Position numbers and translations under genes: made by a program
Source of the DNA: Azospirillum oleiclasticum
GTDB taxonomy: Bacteria; Pseudomonadota; Alphaproteobacteria; Azospirillales; Azospirillaceae
Reading direction: 5' to 3'
Assembly (NCBI RefSeq): GCF_013423485.1
Contig: NZ_JABFFR010000007.1
Coordinates: forward strand, 124,001 to 188,000
DNA: 64,000 nucleotides
The notes under the pieces: generated by a model
Told to the model about the DNA's origin: nothing
Database searches by the model: none
What the model saw: the letters and a program-made list of their open reading frames with translations, nothing else
In this document: positions 7,838-16,214 of the stretch, piece by piece
Numbering within the stretch: the first letter of the stretch is position 1
Layout: every line of letters begins with the position of its first letter

Positions 7838-8615
7838 CTTCCTCGTCCGTGCGCTGCTGGCCGGGGTCGGGGTGGCGCTGCTGGCCGGGCCGCTGGGCAG
7901 CTTCGTGGTGTGGCGGCGCATGGCCTATTTCGGCGACACGCTGGCACACTCCGCCCTGCTGGGTGTGACGCTGGGCTTCCTGCTGGACGTCAGCCCGATG
8001 GTCGGGGTGGTGGGGGTGTGCGTGGCGCTGGCGCTCGCTCTGGTGGGGCTGCAGGAGCGGCGGACGCTGGCGACCGACACGCTGCTCGGCATCCTCTCCC
8101 ACTCCGCCCTGTCGCTGGGGCTGGTGGTGCTGGCCTTCCTGGAGACCTTGCGGGTCGACCTGATCGCCTATCTGTTCGGCGACATCCTGTCGGTGACGGT
8201 GGGCGACCTCGTCTGGATCGCCGGTGGCGGGGCGGTGGCTATGACCGGGCTGGCGGTCCTGTGGCGGCCGCTGCTGGCGGTGACGGTGGACGAGGATCTG
8301 GCGCGGGTGGAGGGGCTTCCGGTCACCGCCCTGCGGCTGGCCTTCATGCTGCTGATCGCGCTGGTCATCGCGGTGTCGATGAAGATCGTAGGGATCCTGC
8401 TGATCACCTCGCTGCTGATCATCCCCGCGGCGACCGCCCGCCGCTTCGCCACGACGCCGGAGGGGATGGCGGCACTCGCCTCCCTGCTGGGTGCGGTGGC
8501 GGTGGGGGCGGGGCTGTCGGCCTCGCTCGCCTGGGACCTGCCGGCCGGACCGGGCGTGGTGGTGGCCGCACTCGCCCTGTTCGTCGCCAGCGTCGCCGTG
8601 CCGCAGCGGGCCTGA
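7830..8615 (+). CDS. znuB: Zinc ABC transporter permease
   Basis: 261 residues, almost wholly hydrophobic, ABC-3 family permease ([17 protein letters not shown] near the N-terminus, [19 protein letters not shown] near residue 190). It forms the Zn(II) channel with ZnuC. The ATG at 7830 is chosen because GGAGAAGG lies eight bases upstream and because it gives the usual length; an upstream in-frame ATG at 7812 would add six residues. It overlaps the znuC end, indicating translational coupling. Confidence 0.95.
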   Translation: MDDFLVRALLAGVGVALLAGPLGSFVVWRRMAYFGDTLAHSALLGVTLGFLLDVSPMVGVVGVCVALALALVGLQERRTLATDTLLGILSHSALSLGLVVLAFLETLRVDLIAYLFGDILSVTVGDLVWIAGGGAVAMTGLAVLWRPLLAVTVDEDLARVEGLPVTALRLAFMLLIALVIAVSMKIVGILLITSLLIIPAATARRFATTPEGMAALASLLGAVAVGAGLSASLAWDLPAGPGVVVAALALFVASVAVPQRA

Positions 8616-8729
8616 CCCCATGCCCCGACGTTCCGGATTCGCTTGCCAGACACGCGCCGAAGTGGGACCGTCGCCGACTGGGAACGGCCGGACGACCGCA
8701 CCATCTGTCGAATCCGATCCGCCGGCCCC

Positions 8730-9890
8730 ATGACCGATCCGACGCCCCCGATGTACGCCGACTTGCACAGCATCCCGCCCCATCCCCTGGACGAAGCCGC
8801 GCTGCGGACGGTCGACCGCGCCGTCGCCGCCATGCGCCGGGGGGAACCGGTGGCGGTGGAGGGAACGGACGGCAGCCTCTGCGTCGCCCTGTCGGTGGAG
8901 ATGGCGACGTCCGACAGCCTGGCCCGGCTGAAGCGGACGGCCGGCGGCGAGCCGGTGCTGGCGGTCACCCGCCGCCGCGCGGTGGTGCTGAACGCCATGC
9001 AGGAGGGGACGGGCGTCGTCACCTTCGCCGCCCCCGGCGGGCTGTGTGCCGACGACGCCCGCGCGCTCGCCGACCCGGAGTTGCGGCGTGGCGTGGCCCT
9101 GCCGGCCGGGCTGGTCGCGGCGGTGTCCGAGCCCGGCACGCGCGAGGCGGCGGCGGTGGAGCTGGCGCGGCTCGGCCGGCTGCTGCCGGCCGCCGTGGTG
9201 GCGCCGGTCACGCTGCGCGGGGACGGCATCGCCTGGGCGCAGCGCCGAGACCTGCTGCATGTGCGCGCGCTGGACGTCACCGATTACCGCACCCACGCCG
9301 CCCGCACGCTGCGCCGGGTGGCGCAGGCGCGGGTGCCGCTGGAACTGGCCGAGGCGACGGAAATCGTCGCCTTCCGCCCGGCCGACGGAGGGCCGGAGCA
9401 TCTGGCCATCGTCATCGGCAGCCCCGATCCGGCGGAGCCGGTGCTGGCGCGGCTGCATTCGGAATGCTTCACCGGCGATCTGCTGGGCAGCCTGCGCTGC
9501 GACTGCGGCGACCAGCTCCGCGGCGCCATCGCGGAGATCGCGCGCGCCGGCAGCGGCGTGCTGCTCTATCTGGCGCAGGAGGGGCGGGGCATCGGGCTGG
9601 TCAACAAGCTGCGCGCCTACCGCATCCAGGACGCCGGCTTCGACACGGTCGACGCCAACGAGATGCTGGGCTTCGAGGCGGACGAGCGCGTCTATCTGCC
9701 GGCGGCGGAGATGCTGCGCCAGTTGGGATTCGGGCGGGTGCGGCTGATGACCAACAACCCCGACAAGCTGCGCGAGCTGGCCCGCTGCGGGATCGAGGTG
9801 GTGGAGCGGGTGCCCCACGTCTTCCCCACCAACGGCCACAACGAAGGCTACCTGCGCACCAAGGCCGAACGCAGCGGTCACATGTTCTGA
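8730..9890 (+). CDS. ribA: GTP cyclohydrolase II with degenerate RibB-like N-terminal domain
   Basis: 386 residues from the ATG at 8730. The C-terminal half is a full GTP cyclohydrolase II: zinc cysteines in HSECFTGDLLGSLRCDCGDQ, the QEGRGIGL motif, and NEGYLRTKAE near the end. It opens GTP to start riboflavin synthesis. The N-terminal half resembles a DHBP synthase fold but lacks the recognisable acidic active-site motifs (the usual DDExRENEGD is replaced by RRGEPVAVEGTDGS), so it is probably structural, as in many alphaproteobacterial RibA proteins. It stands alone 114 bases after znuB. Confidence 0.93.
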   Translation: MTDPTPPMYADLHSIPPHPLDEAALRTVDRAVAAMRRGEPVAVEGTDGSLCVALSVEMATSDSLARLKRTAGGEPVLAVTRRRAVVLNAMQEGTGVVTFAAPGGLCADDARALADPELRRGVALPAGLVAAVSEPGTREAAAVELARLGRLLPAAVVAPVTLRGDGIAWAQRRDLLHVRALDVTDYRTHAARTLRRVAQARVPLELAEATEIVAFRPADGGPEHLAIVIGSPDPAEPVLARLHSECFTGDLLGSLRCDCGDQLRGAIAEIARAGSGVLLYLAQEGRGIGLVNKLRAYRIQDAGFDTVDANEMLGFEADERVYLPAAEMLRQLGFGRVRLMTNNPDKLRELARCGIEVVERVPHVFPTNGHNEGYLRTKAERSGHMF

Positions 9891-9998
9891 CGCCGTCGGG
9901 GTCACACCGGGCCGGCAGGAATCGGTTCCGCACCGGCAGCTTTTGCCGATGGGCACCGGAGGTTGCGGGGGAACCCGCGGAATCCCTGGACTCCCCGC

Positions 9999-10014
9999 TG
10001 GCACGCCACTTGCT
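9999..10014 (+). promoter_or_regulatory. Sigma-54 promoter (-24/-12)
   Basis: TGGCACG-CCAC-TTGCT matches the sigma-54 consensus TGGCACG-N4-TTGCW at every position, with GG at -24 and GC at -12. The predicted transcript start is near 10025, some 25 bases before the ATG at 10051. Upstream (9925-9965) there are two GCACCGG copies, which could belong to an activator site, but no clear NtrC or NifA site is visible. Confidence 0.85.
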
Positions 10015-10050
10015 GGATCGGGGTGGATGACCGAGCCGGGAGTTCCAGGC

Positions 10051-11082
10051 ATGACCACCGACACCACCATCGACGCCGCCGCCGCCGCAAGGCCGGTCCA
10101 GCGCGACCGTGCCGCGTCGGCCTCCATGCCCCGGAACGCCGACGGGATGCCGGAAGCGCAGGCCGACATGTCCTTCTGGGACGTGCTGGACGTGGTCAAC
10201 CCGCTGCAGCACATCCCGATCGTCAACAGCATCTACCGCGCCGTGACCGGCGACGAGATCAACGCGCCGGCCCGCGTGATGGGCGGCATCCTGTTCGGCG
10301 GCGTGATCGGCGGGGCCGCGGCCATCGCCAACGCGGTGCTGGAGCAGTCGACCGGCCACGACCTGGGCGGCCACATGCTGGCCTCGCTCGGCTTCGAGGA
10401 CAAGCCGGCGGCGGCGGCAGGCGCAACGGCCGTCGCAGAGGCGGGGACCCAGGGCAAGGCGCCGACGCCGGGTGCGCCGACCGCCGCTCCGGGCGCCGCC
10501 GGCGGAACCGCCGCTGCCGCCGCGACCGCGGTTCCACCCGCGACGCCCCAGACCCTGGCCGCCGCCGCCAACGCCGCGTTGCGCCCCACCGCGTCGGCCG
10601 TCCCGCCGACCGACGCTGCCGCCCGGCTGCAGGCTGCGGCCAACGGGCTGCCCCTGCGCGACGCGCTGGCGAGCCCGACCGGCGACCATCGGCCGAGCAA
10701 GATGCCGGCCCGCGACACGATCCCCGCCAACACCATGCAGGCCAAGCAGGCGGCGGCTATGGCGAACCAGCAGCGCTTCGCCCGTCTCGGCGATGCGCCG
10801 GGCACACCGGCTGCCGCCACCGCGAAGCCGACCGCCGCCGTGGCACCGCCGCAGGCCGCCCCTGCCGCCGGCACCGCGCCGGCCGCGGCCCAGCAAGCGG
10901 CGGAGGCTTCGGCCACGCCGGCTCCCGCCGCACAGGCCGCTGCGGCACAGGCCGCCAGCGCGCCCAACGGCGTGCCGCCCGCCATGCTGCCGGATGTGAT
11001 GATGCGCAACCTCGCCAAGTACGAGGCCGCGCGACGCGCCGCGGCGGCCAAGGCCGGCCCCGGCACGCGGGTCGACGGGTAG
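10051..11082 (+). CDS. Ala/Pro-rich protein of unknown function under sigma-54 control
   Basis: 343 residues. Residues about 28-110 are conserved-looking and non-repetitive: SFWDVLDVVNPLQHIPIV, YRAVTGDEINAPARVMGG, then a Gly/Ala-rich hydrophobic stretch (ILFGGVIGGAAAIANAVLEQ) that could insert in or lie on the membrane. I recall similar segments in hypothetical proteins of other Rhodospirillales. The rest is low-complexity Ala/Pro/Thr to the end, with a short charged tail (NLAKYEAARRAAAAKAG). No signal peptide is evident. The start at 10051 has GGGAG upstream; an ATG at 10027 would leave almost no leader. The function is unknown. It is 16 bases from an L,D-transpeptidase gene, so a cell-wall role is possible. 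Confidence 0.72.
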   Translation: MTTDTTIDAAAAARPVQRDRAASASMPRNADGMPEAQADMSFWDVLDVVNPLQHIPIVNSIYRAVTGDEINAPARVMGGILFGGVIGGAAAIANAVLEQSTGHDLGGHMLASLGFEDKPAAAAGATAVAEAGTQGKAPTPGAPTAAPGAAGGTAAAAATAVPPATPQTLAAAANAALRPTASAVPPTDAAARLQAAANGLPLRDALASPTGDHRPSKMPARDTIPANTMQAKQAAAMANQQRFARLGDAPGTPAAATAKPTAAVAPPQAAPAAGTAPAAAQQAAEASATPAPAAQAAAAQAASAPNGVPPAMLPDVMMRNLAKYEAARRAAAAKAGPGTRVDG

Positions 11083-11098
11083 GAAGGATCGCGCGGCG

Positions 11099-11599
11099 AT
11101 GGAGATCAGGGTTTACGCGGACGGGCGGCTGGACTGGCCCGGTGGCAGCCTTCCCTGCCGGCTCGGCCGCGGCGGTGTGCGGGCCGACAAGCGGGAGGGG
11201 GACGGGGCGACCCCGGTCGGCCGTTTCCCGCTGCGCCGCGTGCTGTGGCGGGCCGACCGGCTGGCGCGCCCGGCGACCGCCCTGCCCTGCGATGCAATCG
11301 CGACCGACGACGGCTGGTGCGACGACCCGGCCCATCCCGCCTACAACCGCCCGGTCAGGCTGCCATTCGCGCCGAGCCACGAGGAGCTGTGGCGGGCGGA
11401 CGGGCTGTACGACGTGATCGTCGTGCTGGGCCACAATGACGATCCCGTCGTGCCGGGGATGGGAAGTGCGGTGTTCCTGCACGTCGCCGACCCGGCGGGC
11501 GCCCCCACCGCCGGCTGCGTGGCGCTGCCCCTGCCCGACCTGCTGCGGCTGCTGGCGGACTGCGCGCCGGGCGACGCGCTGGTCGTGACGGAAGGTTGA
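11099..11599 (+). CDS. YkuD-family L,D-transpeptidase-like protein
   Basis: 166 residues. The YkuD catalytic core is present: GHND (111-114), FLHVA with His128, and PTAGCVALP with the nucleophile Cys140. L,D-transpeptidases form 3-3 peptidoglycan cross-links or attach proteins to the wall, normally in the periplasm. Here no signal peptide is visible, as in the compact COG3786-type subgroup, so its location and exact reaction are uncertain. It is the second gene after the sigma-54 promoter, with no promoter in the 16-base gap. Confidence 0.85.
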   Translation: MEIRVYADGRLDWPGGSLPCRLGRGGVRADKREGDGATPVGRFPLRRVLWRADRLARPATALPCDAIATDDGWCDDPAHPAYNRPVRLPFAPSHEELWRADGLYDVIVVLGHNDDPVVPGMGSAVFLHVADPAGAPTAGCVALPLPDLLRLLADCAPGDALVVTEG

Positions 11600-11631
11600 C
11601 GCCGGCCCCGGACCGGTTGGGCCGGCGTCAA
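11596..11631. terminator. Strong hairpin between convergent transpeptidase and AraC-type genes
   Basis: Perfect 13-bp arms TTGACGCCGGCCC and GGGCCGGCGTCAA with a 10-base loop; the TGA of the transpeptidase gene lies inside the first arm and the AraC-type gene ends 11 bases beyond. Confidence 0.75.
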
Positions 11632-11641
11632 CAGCCCCCCG

Positions 11642-12493
11642 TCACGCCAGCGGCAGGCAGATGTCGGTCAGCCACTCCGCCGGCGGCAGGGTCTTGCAGT
11701 CGTTCAGATACTCCTCGAAGCAGGGACGGTCGGCCGGTTCCCGACCGCTGGTCGGCAGCCAGCCGCGGTAGAGGCGGCGGTAGGCGCCCTCCAGCTCCGC
11801 GTAGGGGCCCTGGTGGCGCAGCACCGCGTGGGTGCCGCCGGCGATCTCGATGATGCGCACATCGCCGTCGCCCGTCACCTCCGGCCCCACCGTGACGCAG
11901 GCGTCGGAACGCAGGCGGTCCGCCGGAACGCTGTCCGGATCGTCGTAATAGACACCGAAGTAGCGGGCGTCGGGCCCCATCAGACCGCGTGGGCCAGCCC
12001 AGGCGGCGAGCCGGTCGAAGGTGGAGCCGATGGCGGTGTAGGGGCCGCGGTGGGCCAGGGCGGCCACGCGCACGGGTGACAGCTCGCGGATGATGACGTC
12101 GTCCATGGATGCCTCCGGTTCGTTGGAAGCCGTCCTCGGAGGAACCAGCCGCCCCTGCCGCCGGTAGGCCGCGGGCGCGATCCCGTAGGCCTGCCCGAAA
12201 GCGCGGGTGAAGGCGGCGACGCTGCCGTAGCCGGCCCGCCGTGCGATGGCGGGCATGGCGGCCCCATCCCTGACCAGCTCCGCCGCGGCGCGCATCAGGC
12301 GTTGCCGCCGCAGCGTGTCGGCCGCCGTCTCCCCGGTCATGGCCCGGTAGATGCGGTGGAAATGGTAGGGGGAGAAGCAGGCCACCCCGGCCAGCCGGTC
12401 GAGATCGAGCGGCTCGTCGAGATGCGCGGCCAGATGGGCGACCACACGCTCGATCCGCCGTCCATACGCGATCAGGGTGCCGGAGCGGGGCAT
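11642..12493 (-). CDS. AraC-family regulator with GyrI-like effector domain
   Basis: 283 residues. Residues 8-110 are the AraC DNA-binding domain (LDRLAGVACFSPYHFHRIYR and GYGSVAAFTRAFGQAYG), and residues about 130-282 a GyrI-like/SOUL-type small-molecule-binding domain (RVAALAHRGPYTAIGSTFDRL ends the first strand pair). This is the domain order of Rob and of many drug- or stress-responsive regulators in which the GyrI-like part binds a hydrophobic ligand. No divergent target gene is next to it; the next gene downstream of its promoter side is on the same strand. Confidence 0.9.
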   Translation of the reverse strand: MPRSGTLIAYGRRIERVVAHLAAHLDEPLDLDRLAGVACFSPYHFHRIYRAMTGETAADTLRRQRLMRAAAELVRDGAAMPAIARRAGYGSVAAFTRAFGQAYGIAPAAYRRQGRLVPPRTASNEPEASMDDVIIRELSPVRVAALAHRGPYTAIGSTFDRLAAWAGPRGLMGPDARYFGVYYDDPDSVPADRLRSDACVTVGPEVTGDGDVRIIEIAGGTHAVLRHQGPYAELEGAYRRLYRGWLPTSGREPADRPCFEEYLNDCKTLPPAEWLTDICLPLA

Positions 12494-12557
12494 CGGGTTC
12501 CTCGGATGACAGCCGTTGACCAGCCAACCCTATCCCGGCCCCGCTTGATCGCGCTTG

Positions 12558-13676
12558 CTAAGCTGCCGCGGGCGGCCAGGCGAGTGCCGCCCGCACCGTG
12601 CCCACCTCCGCACCGGCCCGGCTGGTGATGGGGGTGGCGAGCAGCCCCGGCGCCGTCGTCCACAGCGCGTCATCGACCGCGCGCAGCGAGCGGATCAGGG
12701 CACCCATGGCGATGTCGCGGGCGCGGGCCGCACCATCGTCGATCTTCAGGGCGACGCCGAGACCCAGCCGCGGCAGGACCGCGACGCCGAACCCCTCCGC
12801 CCCCTGCTTGACCAGCACCGCACCGCCGGCCGCCTCCATGATCGCGGTGTCGAAGGTGTCGCGGCCGGCGATCAGGTAGGGGTGCGCCGTCCACGCCTCG
12901 CGGATGCGGGTCACCGCCTGCGCCCGCCGCTCGGGCAGGTCGCGCGGATCGGCGATGCGGGCCATGGCGTAGGCCACCGCCTCCAGCGGGATGCCGATGG
13001 TCGGGATGGAGCAGCCGTCGATGCCCCAGGGGGCGCGCGACAGGTCCTGCCCGGTCATCTGCTCCGTCACGCCCAGGATGCGCTGTTGCACCGGGTGGTC
13101 GTAGCGGACATAGCCCTTGGTCGGCTCCCCCTTGTGCAGCGCCGTGGCGAGGAAGCCCGTGTGCTTGCCCGAGCAGTTGTTGTGCAGCGTGGACGGCGCC
13201 TCGCCGCGCAGCAGCAGGGCGTTGCCCGTCTCCACGTCGTAGGGGATCTGCGCCCCGCATTCGAGGTCGGCGGGGGATAGGCCCATGCGGGCCAGCCAGC
13301 GGCCGGCCACCTGCGTGTGCCGCTCCTCCCCGTTGTGGGAGGCGCAGGCGAGCGCCAGCTCCTCCGTGCTGACGGCGAAGGCGTCGGCCGCCCCCGTCTC
13401 CACCAGCGGGATCGCCTGCAGCGGCTTGACCGAAGAGCGGGCGTAGACCGGGGCCCGCACATCGCCCCACTGCGCCAGGATGCCGCCGCGCGCATCGACC
13501 ACCGCGGCGCGCCCGCGGTGCACGGATTCCACCATGCCGCCGCGCGTCACCTCGATGAGGATCGGCGAGCCGGCCGGCCCGTCCAGATCGGCGCGCCCCT
13601 CCGCGGGGTGGTGGGAATGGGCGTGACCATGATGATGGTCACCGCCGCAGCAGTCGTGGTGATGATCGTTCGTCAT
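12558..13676 (-). CDS. Class 3 (Rhizobium etli ReAV-type) L-asparaginase with His-rich N-terminal extension
   Basis: 372 residues. It hydrolyses L-asparagine to aspartate and ammonia. The catalytic SxxK pair (Ser81-Lys84), Ser113, and the zinc-site residues Cys168, Lys171 (NCSGKH) and Cys222 (GIDGCSIPT) line up with Ser48, Lys51, Ser80, Cys135, Lys138 and Cys189 of the R. etli inducible enzyme at a constant offset of 33. That offset equals an added N-terminus whose first 23 residues carry a run of histidines and two cysteines (NDHHHDCCGGDHHHGHAHSHH), likely metal-binding. The ATG at 13676 is the last methionine before this arm. Confidence 0.88.
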   Translation of the reverse strand: MTNDHHHDCCGGDHHHGHAHSHHPAEGRADLDGPAGSPILIEVTRGGMVESVHRGRAAVVDARGGILAQWGDVRAPVYARSSVKPLQAIPLVETGAADAFAVSTEELALACASHNGEERHTQVAGRWLARMGLSPADLECGAQIPYDVETGNALLLRGEAPSTLHNNCSGKHTGFLATALHKGEPTKGYVRYDHPVQQRILGVTEQMTGQDLSRAPWGIDGCSIPTIGIPLEAVAYAMARIADPRDLPERRAQAVTRIREAWTAHPYLIAGRDTFDTAIMEAAGGAVLVKQGAEGFGVAVLPRLGLGVALKIDDGAARARDIAMGALIRSLRAVDDALWTTAPGLLATPITSRAGAEVGTVRAALAWPPAAA

Positions 13677-13722
13677 GGCGGGAACCTTGCCTGGAGTGCC
13701 GGGGCTGTGCAAGGTTCCGCGC

Positions 13723-14325
13723 ATGAGAGGTTACTTCGCCATCGGCGTCGAACGCATCAGCAAGCCCGGCAACGTCGGCAACCTGGTCCGCACGGCGCAC
13801 GCCTTCGGGGCGTCCTTCTTCTTCGCCATCGATCCGGAGCCGGATTTCCGCGAGCTGAATCTGGTCGACACCTCCGACGCCGGGGTGCATCTGCCGGTCT
13901 ATGTCCACGACAGCCTGGACGCCTTCACCCTGCCCCGCGACTGCACGCTGGTGGGGGTGGAGCTGACCGACGACGCCATCGAGCTGCCCAGCTTCCGCCA
14001 CCCGCTGCGCGCCGCCTATGTGCTGGGGCCGGAGCGCGGCAGCCTGTCGGCGCCGTTGGCCGAGCGCTGCGACTTCGTGGTGAAGATCCCCACCCGCTTC
14101 TGCGTCAACGTCGGGGTGGCCGGCGCCCTGGTCATGTACGACCGGATGATCTGCCTGGGCCGCTTCGCCGAACGCCCGGTGCGGACCGGCGGCCCGACCG
14201 AGAGCGCCCCCGTCCACATCCACGGCAAGCAGAAGGTCCGCAACCGCGACCGCCGGCGCCGGAGGCTCCACCCCGACACAGGGGCCACCGGCGGCCTGCA
14301 TCCGGTGGCGCCGGAGGCGGAGTAG
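13723..14325 (+). CDS. SpoU/TrmH-family (SPOUT) RNA 2'-O-methyltransferase
   Basis: 200 residues from the ATG at 13723. SPOUT motif 1 is NVGNLVRTAHAFGA, motif 2 VLGPERGSLS, and motif 3 IPTRFCVNVGVAGALVMYDR, which together build the trefoil-knot SAM site. It lacks the N-terminal substrate-binding domain of larger TrmH/RlmB proteins. The target could be tRNA position 34 or another site; it cannot be decided from sequence. The C-terminal 30 residues are basic (RNRDRRRRRLHP) and may bind RNA. It is divergent from the asparaginase gene with a 46-base gap. Confidence 0.88.
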   Translation: MRGYFAIGVERISKPGNVGNLVRTAHAFGASFFFAIDPEPDFRELNLVDTSDAGVHLPVYVHDSLDAFTLPRDCTLVGVELTDDAIELPSFRHPLRAAYVLGPERGSLSAPLAERCDFVVKIPTRFCVNVGVAGALVMYDRMICLGRFAERPVRTGGPTESAPVHIHGKQKVRNRDRRRRRLHPDTGATGGLHPVAPEAE

Positions 14326-14336
14326 CGGCAACGTCC

Positions 14337-15080
14337 TCAGGCGATGTCGGCGCTGGTCATCCGCACCACACCGGCGGTCTGCATGCCCGCGAGCGCCCGC
14401 GCCATCGAGCCGCCGGTGTCGATCCCGCGGCAGGCATCCTCGATCAGGATCGTCTCGAACTCGGCCTGCCGGGCGTCGATGGCGGTCCAGCCGACGCAGA
14501 AATCCGTGGCCAGCCCGGTCACGAAGACCCGGCGGATGCCGCGCTCCCGCAGGTAGGAGGCGAGCCCCGTCTTGGTGTTGCGGTCGGCCTCGACGAAGGC
14601 GGAATAGCTGTCGATCGCCGGGTTGTAGCCCTTGCGGATGATCAGCTCGGCCTTGTCCACCTTCAGCGCGTCGGACAGCGCGGACCCGCGCGTCCCCTGG
14701 ATGCAGTGGTCCGGCCACAGGACCTGGTTGCCGTAGGAGACGGTGATCACTTCGAACGGCGCCTTGCCGGGGTGGCTGGAGGCGAAGGACATGTGCCCCT
14801 TGGGGTGCCAGTCCTGCGTCACCACCACGTGGGTGAAGCGTTCGCAGAGCGCGTTGATCGGCGCGATCACCTCGTCGCCGCGCGGCACGGCGAGCGAGCC
14901 GCCCGGCAGGAAATCGTTCTGCACATCGACCACGATCAGCGCGTCGGTGGCCGTCGGCGTGATCCGGGCGGATTGCGCGAGGGCGGCGCTGCCGGTCAGG
15001 CCCACGACGGCGGTGGCGGCGGCGGTGGCGGCACCCGCGAGCGCCAGCGCGTCGCGGCGGTTCAAGGCATCACGGTCCAT
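14337..15080 (-). CDS. pncA: Nicotinamidase with twin-arginine-like signal peptide
   Basis: 247 residues. It deamidates nicotinamide to nicotinate in NAD salvage. The cysteine-hydrolase triad is Asp52 (DVQNDF), Lys150 (RKGYNP) and Cys195 (ATDFCV), with metal ligands Asp90, His92 and His96 (QDWHPKGH). Unlike cytoplasmic PncA, residues 1-36 (NRRDALALAGAATAAATAVV, then ALAQS) form a signal peptide of twin-arginine type with an A-x-A cleavage site, so the enzyme should be exported folded to the periplasm. The 168-base gap upstream, up to the queuosine-salvage gene, shows no other feature. Confidence 0.9.
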   Translation of the reverse strand: MDRDALNRRDALALAGAATAAATAVVGLTGSAALAQSARITPTATDALIVVDVQNDFLPGGSLAVPRGDEVIAPINALCERFTHVVVTQDWHPKGHMSFASSHPGKAPFEVITVSYGNQVLWPDHCIQGTRGSALSDALKVDKAELIIRKGYNPAIDSYSAFVEADRNTKTGLASYLRERGIRRVFVTGLATDFCVGWTAIDARQAEFETILIEDACRGIDTGGSMARALAGMQTAGVVRMTSADIA

Positions 15081-15248
15081 GATCGTTCCCCTGCTGATGG
15101 CCGGTCGGATGCGCGCGGGCGGCGGACCGGTTGCGCGTCACGCCGCCATTCTTCCCGCATCGCGGCATGGTTGTCGAGGACGCAGGCGCACTCCCGCCGC
15201 CGGCCGGGGATGCGGCACACAGTCCGCGTCGGTAGAACGGGGCCCGCG

Positions 15249-16202
15249 TCAGTAGAAGACGCTCCGCGTCGCGTGCCGCGGCCAGCGGCGGTAGCCGCCG
15301 CTTTCCCCACGGTTCCACAGGATATGGTCGAGCTGGACGGAGGTGACGGCATCCCCCAGCGCCGCGCGCATCAGTTCCACCGCATGGACGGCGGCGGCGC
15401 GGATCTCCACCTCCTCCTCCGATCCGGCGGGAATCGGCTCGCCGCGGTCGATGCGGGCGGCGAGATCCGGGGAGTAGTCGAGCAGCCCGTCGTGGCGCAG
15501 CACATGGGGGACCAGATTGTCGGCGAAGATGGTCAGCCGGCCGGCGTCGGCGAAACGCCCCGGTCCCCGCCCGCCGAAGGCGAGCGCCAGATCGGCGACG
15601 GCGATCTGCGCCCGCTTCAGAAACGGCACCCGCCGGCCGCGCCAGTCCGCCACATCCTCGAACAGCGGCATGCGGCGCAGCGACTGGACCAGCGCCTCCG
15701 CCGACCCGCCGGCGGCCTCCACCAGCCCCAGGAAGCGCCCGCCATGCCCCGCCTCGACCAGCCGGCCGAGGTCGTTCAGGGCGCGGGCGAAGAGGTCCGC
15801 AAGCGCGCGGGCGTCCGGGTTGCGGGGATCGAGCCCGGTCAGCGCCGCGGCCCCCGTCCCGTCCAGCCGCGCCAGCGCCGCGGCGGTCGGCGTGCCGCCG
15901 GTGCGGAAGTGGCCGGCGAGCGCGCCCGCCACCTCCGCGTAGCCGGACGCCTGCGGCCCGAACACCGCCGGGAACCAGCCGGAGCCGAAATTCACGCTGT
16001 CGAGGGTCAGAACGAAGGCCGCCGTGCCCTCCGGATCGCGCTCCGGCTCCACATAATGCAGCGCCGGGTCGAGCCCGGTGGGCGCGCTGGTCAGCGGCAG
16101 GGACGCGGCGAAGGCGGCGATGCGGTCATGGCGGATCCGCAGGTGCCGGGCCCCCGCCGCCACCTCGGCCGCCGCAGCGCGGATGCTGTCGAACAGCGTC
16201 AC
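15249..16202 (-). CDS. Queuosine salvage protein (DUF2419, queuosine 5'-phosphate N-glycosylase type)
   Basis: 317 residues. The family mark is LHYVEPERDPEGTAAFVLTL followed by DSVNFGSGWFP; the conserved aspartates at the end (VQLDHILWNRG) are also present. The Q_salvage/Qng1 family releases the queuine base from queuosine-5'-phosphate so that it can be returned to tRNA. Its ATG lies 12 bases after the stop of the chrR-like gene on the same strand, so it appears to be the third gene of the sigma/anti-sigma operon. That would place queuine recovery under an ECF sigma factor, an unusual link. Confidence 0.88.
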   Translation of the reverse strand: MTLFDSIRAAAAEVAAGARHLRIRHDRIAAFAASLPLTSAPTGLDPALHYVEPERDPEGTAAFVLTLDSVNFGSGWFPAVFGPQASGYAEVAGALAGHFRTGGTPTAAALARLDGTGAAALTGLDPRNPDARALADLFARALNDLGRLVEAGHGGRFLGLVEAAGGSAEALVQSLRRMPLFEDVADWRGRRVPFLKRAQIAVADLALAFGGRGPGRFADAGRLTIFADNLVPHVLRHDGLLDYSPDLAARIDRGEPIPAGSEEEVEIRAAAVHAVELMRAALGDAVTSVQLDHILWNRGESGGYRRWPRHATRSVFY

Positions 16203-16214
16203 CCGCCGCGGCCT

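Noticed and set aside
7689..10232. An 847-codon minus-strand open frame opposite znuB and ribA
   Set aside because: Same composition artefact; both real genes carry full catalytic motifs on the other strand.
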